A DNA stretch of 64,000 nt. Source: Symbiodinium natans (taxonomy: Eukaryota; Sar; Dinophyceae; Suessiales; Symbiodiniaceae). The stretch is from positions 140,548 through 204,547 of the forward strand of contig CAJNDS010002381.1 in NCBI GenBank assembly GCA_905221605.1, written 5' to 3'. The notes beneath the pieces are model-generated. The model saw only the letters and a list, made by a program, of their open reading frames with translations, ran no database searches and had not been told where the DNA came from. The position numbers and the translations under genes were made by a program. Positions within the stretch are counted from its first letter, which is position 1. Each line of letters begins with the position of its first letter. Of the stretch, positions 46,188 through 59,578 are shown in pieces.

Positions 46188-48990
46188 GAAACTAACTGCT
46201 GAGTTCATTGTTTGCTCACGGACCCGGCGGAAAAACAAACAACAAAAAAACAGCTCCCGACTCCCGAGTTCGTGGTGTTCTGCAGAGGAGCAAACGAATC
46301 AACGAACTCCTGAGATACTTCAGGACAATTCTCGGGAGTTAATTTCCACAAACCAGGGCTTCTTACGTCAAGGGCAAAAGGTCTTAAATTGATCTGCGCG
46401 CACGACGAGGACGGTATTTCTCCAGCGGTGGTGGTTTTTTGGACGAAAACCGTACTTTTATCTGCAGCGCGGGTGTGAGCACAGATTTCTCGGTGCATTG
46501 AAACACCGCAAATTACATGTTTTTGGCTGCGTGGTGCCGCGACGAGCGCTTCAAGCTAGTAGGTCCGTGAGGCCCAACCGCCCGAGCTAAGCAGAACCTG
46601 ACTGAATTCTCTTGTCACCATTTGTGACACTACTGCATTCCACAGCGGCCCCTTTGTGTGGTTGTGCCGGAATCCCCAAGCTCCTTGCCCGCAATGCCCC
46701 AGAAGCCTTTCCCGATACAACTCCTCCCGGACTCCTCCCCCCTCCCGGCTAATAACAGACCCGTTTCTAAACCCTACGTCACATCCTAGCTGTGTCTATC
46801 TGTCTATCTCTCGCGTGCTTGCACTTTCACTGACCGTGTATGCACATGCGCATTCTCTGAGCTGACCACTGGCCTTCAGCTGATCTAAAACCTGAAGGGC
46901 ATCAAGTGTTGCTTGCTCCTTGTTTGCTGGAAGCAAGTTAACCACGCTTCATTGGGCCCGTTCCCACCTCTCTGGTGCTGTTGGGCACAACGACTTTTTG
47001 CGTGTTCCCGAACAAGCTGTCCCACGGAGCACCTGGGAACAGTGCAAAACGCTGCAACTTGCGGCATACGCTTCCTCGAAAACCTTGGACTTGCTCCCGG
47101 TCTGATGAAAGGCTGCGAGGTGCTGCGATACGCGTTGCCCAATTTCCTATCAACCATTCCGAGGCTGCCTGCCGGCTCGGCGACCCAGTCCACACCTGCT
47201 CAGCGTTAATCAGCATTGTCCCTTTCTGAGCTCTGGCGGATCGGGCCGGGAACACTTCTGCTTTCCTCTAACAGTCATGTCGCGGGATGTCGCGGTTTTG
47301 GGAGCTGTAGATGTTGACAGAAAAGATGCTGAGGTGGAGTATGTGGAGTAGCATTCTCGGAGCATTTCCGTGACGGGAATGTGAACTGCGAAAACTTGGG
47401 AAAAAACTCATTCCCCGAAACCCCTCAAAACGCAGGCCTTCTCCTGCAAACTAAGTTGGCTTTTGCAGCCAACAGGCACAGCACGGAGGCCTGAGCAATG
47501 TGAATCCGAGACGTGGCACCGCGCGGTCTTATGCGTTCGGACAAGCAGTAGCAAAGCAGGGAGAGGGAGACGGGTAATGTTGTATCCTGATTAGCGTGCT
47601 CCCCGGACTTGTGTAACGGGGTCTATTTGAGGAGGTCCCCCGGAATTGTGAAAAAAATTCGGGCGATGAAAATATCGGCGAGGCTGTTGAATGGCGTTGT
47701 TGTCTAGAAGTCTCTTCTGAGGTGGGTGTGAGAGACCAAAGATCTGAGCCTGAGCAAAGGTTTAAAGCCTGAAACCTTGAGGCCTGAGGTTCTCGGGCCC
47801 GGAAATCTTAAGTCTCTAGGCCAGCCCCAAAGCTAAGATTTCCTGAAAAAATGATTTTGTGCCGAGGCCAGGCAATCAAATTTCAAAGGGGGTAGTCCAG
47901 AAGCTGCCCGAATGCCGTATAATATAAAACGTTTGGTCCCCCGGAAGTAGATTTTGTTTGGCGGGCGGGCTTGGTTGGGGAGATAGATGGATCCCCTTTA
48001 AACTCATGTAAACTCATCCCATTAAAAATCATGTGGACCCTTTGAAAATCATATGAAACCCTTTTAAATTCATATAAACTCATCCCTCTGTTGAGGGCGG
48101 GGGGGAGAGGCCACACTAATCAGCAGACCACATTAGCGCAGAGAAAATGCGAGAAAGCGATGAAGATGTCTTCATACACACACATATACGATATATACGG
48201 ACATATTTCCAAAAACACATGTGCGGTCCCCCCCGCCCCCTCCCCACCATCTCCTGCCATCAGGCTTGTCTTTGATACGGTGGGTGTCTCAGACTCGAGA
48301 AAGCCGTGTAGTTAGAGTCCATAATCGTACTGGGTGTACCCACTGAAACATGCATGCGACCATGACGGGTATGCGCGTGTTTTGTTTCTCCACACATGCC
48401 AATTTCAAGCCATGTTTGCCACCTTATGTCTTGCCCCTTGGAAACTACGAATATCTGTTTCGTTACGGAAGCTCTTTCTTTCGAGCTTCGGAACGAATTT
48501 TCAGTGACTGCGCATCTTGACTTTTGATCGGAATCGATGCCGACATGCTTGCTGCTAGCCTTGCCAACTGAAGGTAAATGTTGCAGCTTGGCATGCATAA
48601 GGCAAATCGGAGCAGCGAAAGGCTACAACACGGTATAGAGGGAAAAAAACGCCAAAGTGGGTTGAATGCTGATTGTGATTGAAAATTCTTCTGTCCCACG
48701 CTAAATGTTCAATTTTTCGACATCGGAAACTAACGATGATGTTTCAAACAGCAGTTTTGTGAAACGTGAAGGTTTGCAAAAGCGAGGGTTAAATGCTGTT
48801 TCTGTCTTGTTCGAGCAAAGCAAAACAACAACTAACTAGCACACATATTCTCTTGAGTGTTGGTGGGTGTTGTGGCCTCTGCTTCTTGTCTACCATGGAG
48901 CCATCTTGTTGCTACTTCATATTCCTGCTACGTGCGCACAGGGGCGACCTGCGTCTCATCATGCGATACCTAAGACAGGCCTCACTCACC
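46188..48990. other. Stretch without supported gene
   Basis: Overlapping minus-strand frames at 46,885-47,255 (contains GNAYRSTSQPF) and 48,260-48,600 show no family, no start context and no chained exons. No repeats of note except ATCATATGAA-type short motifs near 48,000-48,080. Confidence 0.35.
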
Positions 48991-48999
48991 ATGTGATAC

Positions 49000-49700
49000 C
49001 ATGTTGCCATGTCATCATGCGACAACATGAAAGCAGCAGGAAACTGAGTACTTACATTTTAGGACAAACCCACCCTCAAGGGATGCCACCCTCAAGAAAT
49101 GCCAGGGAGGAAACAGCCCACTCGCCCATCACGTGGCAGCATTGAACCATCTCCTCATGCACGTCGCTGGAAGCAGTAAGAACACACTATTTAACGCACA
49201 CCCTTCAGTGTTGAATTCAAACCCGCCCCTCTCATCGCGTCGTGCCGGTGTTAGTGATCGCAAAGCGCCTTCTTTTATCCTAGACCCATCTCATCATGCG
49301 GGAACGCGGAGGCCGCAGGAAACTGGCTACTCGTGATGCAGCAGAAGCCACCCCTCTCATCATTCAAATTTGCTGATGTTTGTTAAAGCCCACCACTCCT
49401 CATATGGTATCGCATGGAGCCATTTCCTCATCCTGACAACCCACCTCCCCCCTCCATGCCAGTGGTATCTATGTTAAATCCCGGCCCATTCATCATGCAG
49501 CACCATAAAGCCATGAACAACCCCCCTTTCCCCGTTCATGTGATGCCGGTGATGCTGTTGAAAACCTGACATCTTGCTCTGGAATGGAGCCATCTCCTCG
49601 TGCAATATCCTAGAGACCATGAGAAAATGCATCGTGCGACGCCGGTGACATTTGCGCTACCACCTCTCATCATGCAGTGCCGGAGAGATTGTGTGAAAAT
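49000..49700 (+). repeat. Diverged TCATCATGC minisatellite
   Basis: A CTCATCATGCR-GTGCCGG motif recurs at irregular 40-60 bp spacing, often preceded by CCACCTCTC or CCATCTCCTC. Roughly a dozen copies with many indels; it looks like an old, decaying minisatellite. Confidence 0.6.
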
Positions 49701-49814
49701 CCACACCAACTGATTATGAGCGGCTACTCACAGAGCACAGTTGCGAAACTCTGACACATCTACTCACAACTGTTCTGTATTCACTTGGTGGAACCCCAAG
49801 TAAGTAGAGTGACA

Positions 49815-49922
49815 CATGTATATATATATATACATGTACATACACATACCCAAACACATACACATACCCAAACACATGCACATGCACATACACATACACA
49901 TATACATATACATACCTGCACA
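49815..49922. repeat. ACATAC / CCCAAACACATA short tandem repeat
   Basis: TATATATATATACATG at the left edge, then ACATACACATACCCAAAC repeated twice, then ACACATACACATAT repeats. Minus frames over it encode Tyr/Val repeats and are not real genes. Confidence 0.85.
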
Positions 49923-50413
49923 TTAATAGACTGACATGGAACTCAACCAACTTCCTCCCCTTCTTGAAGGGCATTTCAAGAATTTCGCAAAGAGGTGTCG
50001 AGCCAGGTGCCGAGCTTTGCCGGGCTGGATCCATGTCGCAGGCTTGCGTTGGGGGTGTCGAATGTGAGCGCAGGGGCCTGAGCGGCTGCAAAGCATCTCG
50101 ATCAAGCAGCACTCCACAAAAGGCACCATAAGAAACCTCTGCTTAACAGATCTTAACAGCGTAAGATAGCGTAAGGCATCGGAGCTCTGAAAAACTAAGA
50201 CCAGAAGCCGAGCCCTGCATGGGCGCCATTGCTACATCGAGCTGATGGCCACAGTTCCATTTGGTGGAGAGCAACGGAAAAACCGAAGCGATGATAAGCT
50301 TGAGAAGCTATATTACCACCGTTCAAGAGCGTGCCACAACGATTCAGAATCCATGCAGAGTGCACAGTGTGCTTGATCCTTGAACGCGATTCAGATTCAG
50401 CGTGAAATTTCGG

Positions 50414-51005
50414 TGTGATGTGTGAAGACTTGCGTGGGGCAAGGCATTGGCAAGGCCAGGCGACACAGTGCTGCGGCCTTCTCGAACTCCTTGTGGAGCA
50501 GCTTCATGCCCGCAAGATGACATGCATGCCGCTAAAGAAACTACCGCTACAGAATGTCTGCTCTTGTCTCGACGGCAAGAGCTCAAAATCTATCAAACAT
50601 ACATTCTGAGCCATGTCTGCAAGAAGATGAAGCGCATGAAGCCGTGCTAGTAGGTGAGCAGATGTGTGTGCAGGGTGCTGGATACGTCTGCTGTGATTCA
50701 TTCATCCACTCGGCCCTGCTACATTGTGTACTTGTTCTCAGACGGGCTGCACAGCTAGCCAGCCGAAAAAATCACGGTGCTCTACATGCGTTGTGAAAGT
50801 TCAGCCTACATCAGCCTATCCCCATGTATTTTAAGGTTGCTACAGATGGCACGCTCAACTCTTCGCTCTGTGCTTTTCATCAAAACTTGCGACAGTATCA
50901 CCAGCATCGGCAAAACAGTCGGCAGCCTGTTCTGCCAGCTGTCTGAGCAGCTGCTTCTGGCCTTTCACAGCTTGGTGTGGAACTATGGGCAAGTGTTTTT
51001 GGGCT
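50414..51005 (-). CDS. Unidentified helical protein, several exons
   Basis: Minus-strand pieces with helical composition: GQKQLLRQLAEQAADCFADA (about 50,980-50,900), LARLHALHLLADMAQN (about 50,655-50,605) and MKLLHKEFEKAAALCRLAL (about 50,510-50,450). The last fits a TPR-like pattern (small/aromatic spacing ending A-x2-C-x2-AL). Borders and function are unknown; TPR is a guess. Confidence 0.35.
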
Positions 51006-51009
51006 GACA

Positions 51010-53780
51010 TGCTACAAGAATCTGGTAGGGTCAAGCGCCCGGGGACGCCCTTTGTATGGTGGGTAGTCTAGGACGCCTTGCCCCGACCGCCTATCCACCT
51101 CCCCCAGCCCGATTCAGCGTGAAATCACAGAAACCGTCGGTGTTCTACCCCAACGCTTGCCCTTCATCCCCTACCTGGGTCCCCCCCTCTCAAAAAGGAT
51201 CTGTTGTGTGATTTTAAGTTGCGGGCCAACTCACCAAAGGCTCCGTGTGTGCGCTACGCCTACCCTGACCACCCCCGCTACCACCCCTGCCCTACCTCCC
51301 CGCCCTACCCCGCACATCTGTGCTGCCCTCCCGATCTAGGAACATCAAGAATTGCCCACCAAGTCACCAAAAGGCGCAAAAACATGAATTCCGACTTGGG
51401 CATTCGGTTCGGGATTCCAACGTCACAAACTGGACGAAGGGGCCTAAATGATTAGCAGCTGCTGCGCTCACAAACTGGACGAACGGCTGCATGCGCAAAG
51501 ACTGGATGCCGCCAGCTTTACAGTGCCCACCAAGCCATTCTCTACCACAATCTACCACACCAAGCCCTTGAGACTTTGAGGTTTCCAGGGCATCAAGGCA
51601 TATCAAGGCATATCAAGGCATCGGATCCTTGAGCTATGCCAAAGCTCCCGGCCGATGCGCAGTTGAAGGATGTTCCGTGCATTCTCGGGTCGGACGCCAT
51701 CGGGAAGTCTTGGAGATGCCTCTGATCAGGAGGCTGGCATCTCGGCATCTCGGCATCTCATACAACTCTCATGTCAGAATCCTGTGCAGCGGGCCTGGAG
51801 AGATCGGCGCGCGCACTTTGTGGGAGGCTCCTGGGAGGCATGGGCAGATCATGAAAGAATGTGAAGGAAGCGTCAAAGATAAAGATGGTGCAGTGGCAGT
51901 GAACTCAGCGGATGCAACTCGTAAATTGGCACTTTGTTTTGCAATTCGGTGTAAGTTTGATCCTTGCGGGGAGCAGAATGCAGTCACGCAGCCTCACAAC
52001 TTCCCACGTGACAACGACATGAATGAATATTCTTGCCAAAGCCAAGTCAAACATTCGGCTCCCTACACGGCGGTCATGTCAACTGCTTGAGCTCCGTGGC
52101 AGGGCGCTAGTTTCAGGCTTACCCTTGCCACATCTGCAGCTCTGATACTCGCCACTGGAAAGCACCCCTCCAAGAGGAGCCCCAATGCAAACTTTTATTC
52201 AATCTATCCTTCTGTCTGAGACAGCTCATTTCGCAGCCTGGCACAACCCGGGAGGTCACGAGGCCAGTCGTGGACTGTGCCAGACAAAAAGTTTTAAACA
52301 CCCTCTTTCCAAGAGGCCGTTGCAGGTTAAACACGGCTTCTGTTGAAATTGCTGAACGCTCTGGACATCTAGAGTTTAGAGTTTCTAATTAGCAGTCAAC
52401 CCCGAGACATCAACATGTAGAACCGCAAGGAAACTGACGACGTAACAAGCCAGCCGCTACATCCGACACGTCGCGCAAGGCAAGCTGGGAAACGCGGCTG
52501 ATGTCACAGAATTGCCTGGCATTGCCTGGCTGTGTTCTTGTTTTGCAACCGATAGAGACCGCCAAGGTCACGCAAGATCCAGATTCCTCAAGCTGCTCCA
52601 AGTTTCACTACTCGTCTGAATGCCCTCCTGTGCACAAAGGACACTCTCGGCTCTAACCGTGTGGAAACAACAAAATTTCATCAAGGCGTAGTGGGCGCAT
52701 GTTGAAATTCCGCTTGGCTTGACAATGGCTGGCAGACCCCAGCACAGCCAGGGGCTCTGTTGGGGACGGCCGCGCGCTGCCACCGCAAATGCCAGAGATT
52801 GAACATAGATTGAACATAGATACACGAATGTTGCAAAGCGGATGAATTAGCACTCGAACGTCGCATCCCTGAAGCTTTGCTCAAGGAGCCCAATGTGCAA
52901 AGTGCAACACCGGGAACACCCACCATGGCAAGGCAAAACTTCCGAGCATATGTTCCCTCATATGTTCCTGGTGAACTACGCAACATGATCCGGGTGACTG
53001 GTGACTAGGGATTTTCCAGATCTGCACGAGCTTGCGCAGCCGCAACTGAGCAGCGCTGCTGCAATCGCTTCAGCCTTTACCTTCTGACTAGTCTAGATAT
53101 GATTCCAAGTTGCCGAAATTGAATCGTAATCGAAACCTAGCTGACAGCATGAAGGCACAACTCACACTGCTGTGAATAGCTGTTTCTCTCGCGTGCTTTT
53201 TGAATGTCATTTCTGCATGGGAAGGCTGAACTTTTCAAGTCCTGACTGCGGTCTGGAGGAGTCTAACCCACGCACGCATGCTTTGCAAATACCTATATCC
53301 GACGAGTTTCTGACTCTCAATACCTTAGGGTTTCAGTGGCTGTGCTCAGTGACGAACCAGCACAACTCGAAGTGTCCGTGTGACCAACATGTTGCCTGTC
53401 GATTGGTTGAATAACCGAAGGGAGCAGTGCCCGTTATCACCGCCGGCTGGAGGACAGATGAGGATAACTAGTCACCGTATCCACCGTCAACATATCACGA
53501 ACGAAGCCGTGGCTGCACATCTGCCCATGCCCTCGGACACACATTGCAGTCGCGCGGAGTCGCGCTTGAAATGCCACAGTTCAGCCGACAGTGGCCGAAC
53601 TACAGAGGCTTCTGAATATTGCAAAGCTATCGATATGCCTTACTGAAACCTAGTTCTTGGCCATGACTTTGCCCATCACACAAGTCATCACCTCCGACTG
53701 CAAGTCCTTGGCTGGGCTACAGCACTCAGGGTGAGCTGCTAGATGCTCGATGCTAACTACTGATTAACAGACAGTGGACA
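51010..53780. other. Stretch without supported gene
   Basis: Open frames exist on both strands (51,629-52,090 plus; 52,680-52,990 minus) but none chains with splice sites or matches a family. GGCATCT and ATCAAGGCAT short duplications occur near 51,600 and 51,740. Confidence 0.3.
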
Positions 53781-54260
53781 GCCTGCCCTGGTTACAGCCG
53801 GCTTGGTCTGGTTTGGTCCAGGAAGCCTGCAAGTCGGCAACAGCTTCTTCCGCGATCCCTGCAGCATCAGAAGATGGACCCGGGAGATGGTGCAGTGGCC
53901 AGCTGGCTTCCAGCCTGAGCTGGCGGCTTGAATGGCTGATGCAAAGCTGCAGAAGTCTCCTCTCCATGTCCATGTGATTCTCTGCTCTTCCTTGCATCCT
54001 GGGACATTGTGATCGGGAAATGAGTGCCCGAGAAACAAAACTATACCAGCCTCGACCCCAAACAGCAGTTGAGGACCACCGCATTGCATGGCATCCTAAA
54101 CACGCGACATTTTTGCCATATGAAATCTGCCATCGCGGCATCCCAAAACACACACTAGGCGGTGGTGTCTCCTCGTTCTGCAGTCTGGCACGCGTAGTGC
54201 CTTTCTATGCCCTGAAAACTCTGTAAACATTTCGGCCATTTGCAGGAATCCCGAAGGGGG
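53780..54260 (-). CDS. Possible first exon of an unidentified gene
   Basis: ATG at 53,973 opens MDMERRLLQLCISHSSRQL and continues to PSSDAAGIAEEAVADLQA near 53,820, with AG|G and GC-type sites available at the Ala/Gly junctions. No family recognised. Confidence 0.25.
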
Positions 54261-55985
54261 CCCAGAATGAAGAGGAACATGCCCTGAAGCGTTCTTGGAG
54301 CCTGGCTACAGCTGGCTCCTTCCAAAACCACAGTGCATCTGGCACGGTTTGGAAAGACAGGTGCTTGAGGGCTCGAAAGCCACATGCAACTGCATGGCCT
54401 GAATGAGACAAATGGGAAACAATTTTTCCATCTAGTGCCGTGAGAAACCCAATGTGCGGAACGGAAACCCTTAACAAATTAAGAAGCCCCAGGTAAAGCC
54501 GCTTGGGTTTGGGGAACAAAGGGGAGGCCCCAGACGAGCGTCACCATGCGTCACCGTCACAGCATCTATCATCGAGACATCTCGGGGACAACAGCCCAAG
54601 ACGGGCGTCGCAGCATCCTGCGTCGACAAAACTGGGAGACAATTTGGAGACCTTTCCAATTTGCATCACGGAAACGCCTTTCTATGAGCAAATAAAGGTC
54701 CCCAGCTACAGCGGGTTGGGGAACAAAAGAAGACAAAAAGCTGCTTTTGGATTGTAAAGTCTTGAGAAAAATATTAAACATAGACGAAATGAGGTCTCAG
54801 GGAGTCGAAGCTGCAATGACTTCCCTTGCTTGGGTGTACTAAGGCTGGGGGAGTGAACTTAGGAAATGCACTGCTTGACCACTGGGGCATCCCAACGCCA
54901 CTTCTCCTTGATCGCTCTTGAGACAGGCGTGGAGAGGGAGCAAAGAGTGATCCCTAAACTGAGATGCCCAGGTGAAAGGGACGCGACGGGCCATTCGGTG
55001 AACACAGGAAAGCAGAGAAAGCCAAACAGAAAATCCCCTGTCTTTAGAAGCATCATCCTGCCAAATCATAACTTTTCTACCACGACCACGTTCCATCTCT
55101 CCACTTCACTCGGGATATCGGATCATCACAGAAGACCGCCAGGAAGAGACTGGAACTGAGCGCCCGTACATCGTGTCTGGGACAGCAAAACAAAACAACC
55201 ACCGCGGCACAGCATGCCACCGGATCGAGGTGCGAGAGAGAGAGAGAGAGATATGCAACGACCTCCGCCCGACACCCGGCGATGCAGGATGCGTCTACCC
55301 CGACATCCAGACAGAGAGCAGGGCAGCCGTAGGGCGGGCCGAAGCATTCTGTACAGGCAAAACAACTTCGAGGACCCAGGCGGAGGCCAGCCAAGGAAGT
55401 GCGTCAGGCTCAAGCGGATGGGGTTGGCGAGCAAGCAAGGCTGTTGACTTGCCGGCGCTGCCCTAAGGCCCTAGCTCACGGCTCATACAAGGTAGCCCAC
55501 CCTCGGTCTGGGCCAACGGAGCCGGCGGAGCCGGCGGAGCACTGCACTCAGCTGCACGGCTTCACCTGCTGACAGCCCCAACCACTCGCGGCACAGAGGC
55601 ACAGAGGCCGCACGGAAGACCAGTATGGTTTGCCTGAGCCTTGAGTCTAAACTTGGACAAGCAACAATCCCTGGAAGACATGGGAACAGTACTATTGAAG
55701 AACTCGATGGTCAGCTATGCTTGGGAGATAAAGGAGAGGCACAGCACTTGCAGACATCACAGAGATGGAAAGCAAACGTTTGGAAGGCATGATGATTCCT
55801 AGGGAGTTTATGTCCATGCGACCTTGAGCAGGAAAGAGAAGGTGCCAAGAGACGAAAAACCCCACGGAAATCAGTACTGGAAATGGTGATTTCGGCAATC
55901 TCCAACACCGACCAGTCTTGACATATGCACAAACTGCGCGAGTGAGACATCACTTGTGACAGCATGTGACAGCTTGGGCTCCGGC
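54261..55985. other. Stretch without supported gene; AG tract at 55,234-55,250
   Basis: Frames at 54,205-54,519 and 54,840-55,100 are open on the minus strand but show no family or chained splice sites. A short (GA)n tract sits at 55,234-55,250, and a GCCGGCGGA duplication lies near 55,520. Confidence 0.3.
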
Positions 55986-55989
55986 GGCT

Positions 55990-57340
55990 CCTCAACATGC
56001 ATGGTCAGTACGACATGCAGGTCTTGCAGGCCGTGGTCTGCCAAGGAAATGGTGAAAGCCCGCTTCGTGACAATGGTGGCGACCAGCTCGCCGGTTTTTC
56101 GGCGAAGTACGCACCGCATCGATGCATCACCTGCAGATGGCTACCGCTTTTTGGCCCGTTGAAAAGTGGATGTCTTTCTGCATGCACCATCATGCACTAG
56201 CCAAGTGATGTCAGCAGCACAAGGGCTTCCACAGGGACTTCCAAGCGGTTCTTGCCTGTCTGAGTGGCCAAAGCCATGTTCAGTTGGCTCTCGCACTGGA
56301 AAGACAGCCAGCTGTCGGGCGACAACAGCCGCATCAGCTCCTGCACTCTGGCAGAAGCACAAGCTTGCGAAATCGCAACTGGGACTCTTGGAATCAGCTT
56401 AACAGACCGCTTCATCTGAGTTTGACGATTCGTGAAAGGCAACGAGAGCCAGGATAGCCGGGCCGGCAAGTTGGGCTGCTCGTATTGACCGCAAGTGCAG
56501 TGATGGCTACTGCACAAAAGCAACCCCCTACATTCAACCACTGAATAAACACAAAACTTTGGGGTCCATGTGGGGAGGAGGGTTGCCAACACTCAGGCGA
56601 TGCTGGACACCAGCCCAACCCCAATCCCTATTGGATGCAGGTACGGGCACCAGCCCGTCAACCATTGAGAAGAGCCAGAATGATTCAGAATGATGTGTTT
56701 CTTGTCACTCAGAGAGGTTCATGCTTGTGAATGTTGTCGGCAGCTGGCCTTAGCATCGCATGCTCCCTGCATCGACCGAGCCCTGCCCCAGCCCTCTGAA
56801 GAGACACCCCAGTTCTCATTAATTCTCATTGAAGTCACTCATCTGATTCAAACTGCCAAGCTTGTGTGAGGACTTGTCCATCTTGTCCTTGCTGCGTAGT
56901 TCTGTTCGCGAGTAACCCACCAACTCTTCGAAGCCTCTCGAGATGATGTCGAAAGTGCCGTCCTGGCAGGATACTTCAAAACTTGCGAAACCCATGCAAC
57001 ATCTGCTGCGGTGCCTTTCAACCGTGGGTTCTGAAAATTATGATAATTATGTCTGACTATGCGCAACCCATGAATTACACTGACGCAGCCCTGTGCCTCA
57101 GGATTGCCCTCGGGTCTCTCGGTGGAGGTTCTGGCAGCGATGGCCAATCGGCTCTGGGAAATGATGTCATTGACCGCTTGGATCAGACATCCTCTGGCAG
57201 CACAAATCTCCCACGTTTCTGCACCGTGCACAAGCCATTGTCCTCTCTGTGAGAAATCTGACAAGAAGGAGATGTCATCGTCAAAGTCGATGTCATCCTC
57301 ATTGATCTCCGCTACAGAGGAGTTGTCCCCTGCAAACAGG
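55990..57340 (-). CDS. PAS-domain protein, multi-exon
   Basis: Key exon at about 56,995-56,888 reads SFEVSCQDGTFDIISRGFEE then LVGYSRTELRSK, the classic PAS core (S-x-GFEELVGYSR-x-EL). A second exon at about 56,110-55,993 (RRKTGELVATIVTKRAFTIS, then DHGLQDLHVVLTMHVE) matches the later beta strands, where NRRKSGE-type motifs and a final VxxMxxD/E strand are usual. Acidic and helical segments upstream (AEINEDDIDFDDDISFLSDF at 57,330-57,250; QAVNDIISQSRLAIAA at 57,190-57,130) and one between (SARVQELMRLLSPDSWLSF, 56,330-56,270) probably belong to it. PAS domains sense light, redox or small ligands. No kinase or channel partner was found, so its role is open. Confidence 0.55.
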
Positions 57341-58029
57341 GCTTTTTGACAATGGCAGCACGAAACCCAAGGCGTGGACAGACCTGCTAAACATAGGGCG
57401 GTCGGCACACAGCGCCTCCTTCAGGGACTGAGGTTTCCTCTGTCTGGAATCTGCCGCCTGTCCAGGAATCGTTGTGCACAGCACAGGCTTCGACACATGG
57501 AGCCTCAGCAGAACATGCTGCGTAGGAAATGTGGGAAATGGAGCCTCCACAGTTGGATGCCTTGTGATCTTCCGGGAAATCCACCACATGAAGTGCAGCG
57601 GGACCAAATACCGACGGGAACCTTTACCATGCAAGCGAATGAAAGCACGTGAATACGAAACCTCTTGACCACGCTAAAGATATGGAGAGCGGCAATGGAA
57701 ATGAGCTTCGTCCACCCAACTTGGGCAGCATGGCGGCACGGAGAGCTTTTGTGAGGTGTTGCTCAGGTGAGAATGACAGTTCCTTGTCTGTCGAAGAGTC
57801 TCAGCCTATGTCTGTGTTTTTCCTAGACTATAGGCTCCTTCCGGCATGTTGAGCCGACATGACTCTGAAGCATAGTTGTGGCTGGCTTTCCTGATCATGG
57901 TCCACGAATGGCCACTCGGAATGTAACACAGTGCACACCCTGGGCCTCAACCTCCAACCAATGTAGAAGGTCCTTGTCCTGCAGTGCAAATCAGTTAGTT
58001 AGCAGCTAGCCCAGATACGGATCCTTTAA

Positions 58030-58500
58030 CATCTCTTCATCAATTCTAGCCAGAACTCGTCCTCCTCCAAAGAAGTATCATACCTTCGTTCAAGCAGCTG
58101 GACTAATCCTGGCAGGAAGAATCGCACCATTGAAGCCTTCTCTGGAGCAGAAAAACAGCAGAGACTCACAACAGAAATTCGAAGAGCGGCGCAGGAGGCA
58201 GCCGTAGAGCTTTGCCAACAGAGGCTCCGGTAACTCTTCACCTCAAGGGCAAATTGCACTGCAAGCATTGCATAGACAAAGGTTCCACACGATTCCACAC
58301 CCCCGTCGCCTTCTTCGCCGCCGAGGTCGATGATTGCGTTCCCACCTCCTGCGCCGGGCTGGAGGAGCTGGGTATATAGGTCATACCGAGTCATGCCTAG
58401 AACGACGAAGCCTATTTCCGGGGTGGGGCCCATCGATCCGAAACGAAGAAGCCCGCAGGTATCCTGGTTTTGGAAGATGGAGTTGTAGATGTAATACAGC
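58030..58500 (-). CDS. Unidentified coding-like exons
   Basis: Minus frame contains IGFVVLGMTRYDLYTQLLQP, a Gly/Asp/Glu-rich loop, and FVYAMLAVQFALEVKSYR (58,430-58,235), then MVRFFLPGLVQLLERRYDTS followed by LEEDEFWLELMK (58,120-58,030). It lies upstream of the PAS gene on the same strand and may be its 5' part. No family recognised. Confidence 0.35.
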
Positions 58501-59578
58501 AGGTAGAATTAAACGGAGATTGAGAGTAGATCTTCGAGTGGATAGGAGTGTAGATGGATTTGCTGCTACAGAACTGATAAATCCGAGACGGGGGTTCTCA
58601 CCTATCGATGAAAACACGACCTAAATGATCATAAGATCTCTTGAATGAATTATGAACCTACACTTTACAGTCGGCCCCGATTGGGCCCATCAGGCGACGC
58701 CCAAAACCAGCTTGTGGCTGGAGCAGGTGGAACTTTTGAGAGCTGGCTGCACCTCCATAATTTGCTTGTAGTGGTTGGTTTTATGTTGTCGTCCTTGTGG
58801 TCTGCTTCTTTGATTCTTTGATTCCTACTCACCTTCGGTTGCTTTGCCTTACTAGTCCTTGCTGTGCTCTACATACCGAACATCGCCACATCGACAGCCA
58901 TTCGCTGAAGGAAACAACCTGCCGCACAGAATGTACAGATGCTGACTCAGCAAGCAACTAGCCGTCCTGTCTTTTCGCGGCGATATACTGCAAACTCTGC
59001 GTCGGTCATGCAAATGACCTGTCTCGATTGTTGCAGCAATCTTGTCAGAGTCACTTGATGCGTGTGTGGTTCCCATACTGTATGCGGGCGAATAGTCCTG
59101 TCTTTCTGATGTGACTTGTTCAATGCCCCACTGCGGCTGCAGTACAACGGACGATGAAACATGCAGCTACTGGGGCATCACACCAGCAGCATTGTGGCCA
59201 AGTCGTCGGGAAGGATGTCAGCCGGTGATAGGCAGAAAGACCCGCTGCCAATGCCAAAGTCCTCGAAGCTGTTCTGCTGAGTTTTCTGTAGGAGAATTGT
59301 GGGAGCGTGCCTGTCTCAGCCGCCAGCATGTGCTCCTAAGCCTACTGTCGCGAGGTTGCCATGAAAACTTTGTCCTCTGTCCTGTAGAAGGGACAACCGT
59401 GAGCAAAGAAAAGATTCCTCGCACAGTCGCTGGCCAAAAAAGGCACATGCAACTCAGAAGCCCCCAAAAGGCTTCGCAATTGCTCTGACATGGAATCGAA
59501 CGGATTCGTAGTTCGGCTATCCCCACTACGTCTCGCCTTCTCTGGGCGAAACGACTTTGAACTCCTTGAGGCTTTTGC

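Noticed and set aside
45704-46392. Ser/Leu/Pro-rich plus-strand frames
   Set aside because: Encoded by CT repeats and poly-C.
59490-59560. Possible tRNA (GTTCGATTCC on the minus strand)
   Set aside because: The flanking bases do not pair into a T stem or acceptor stem.
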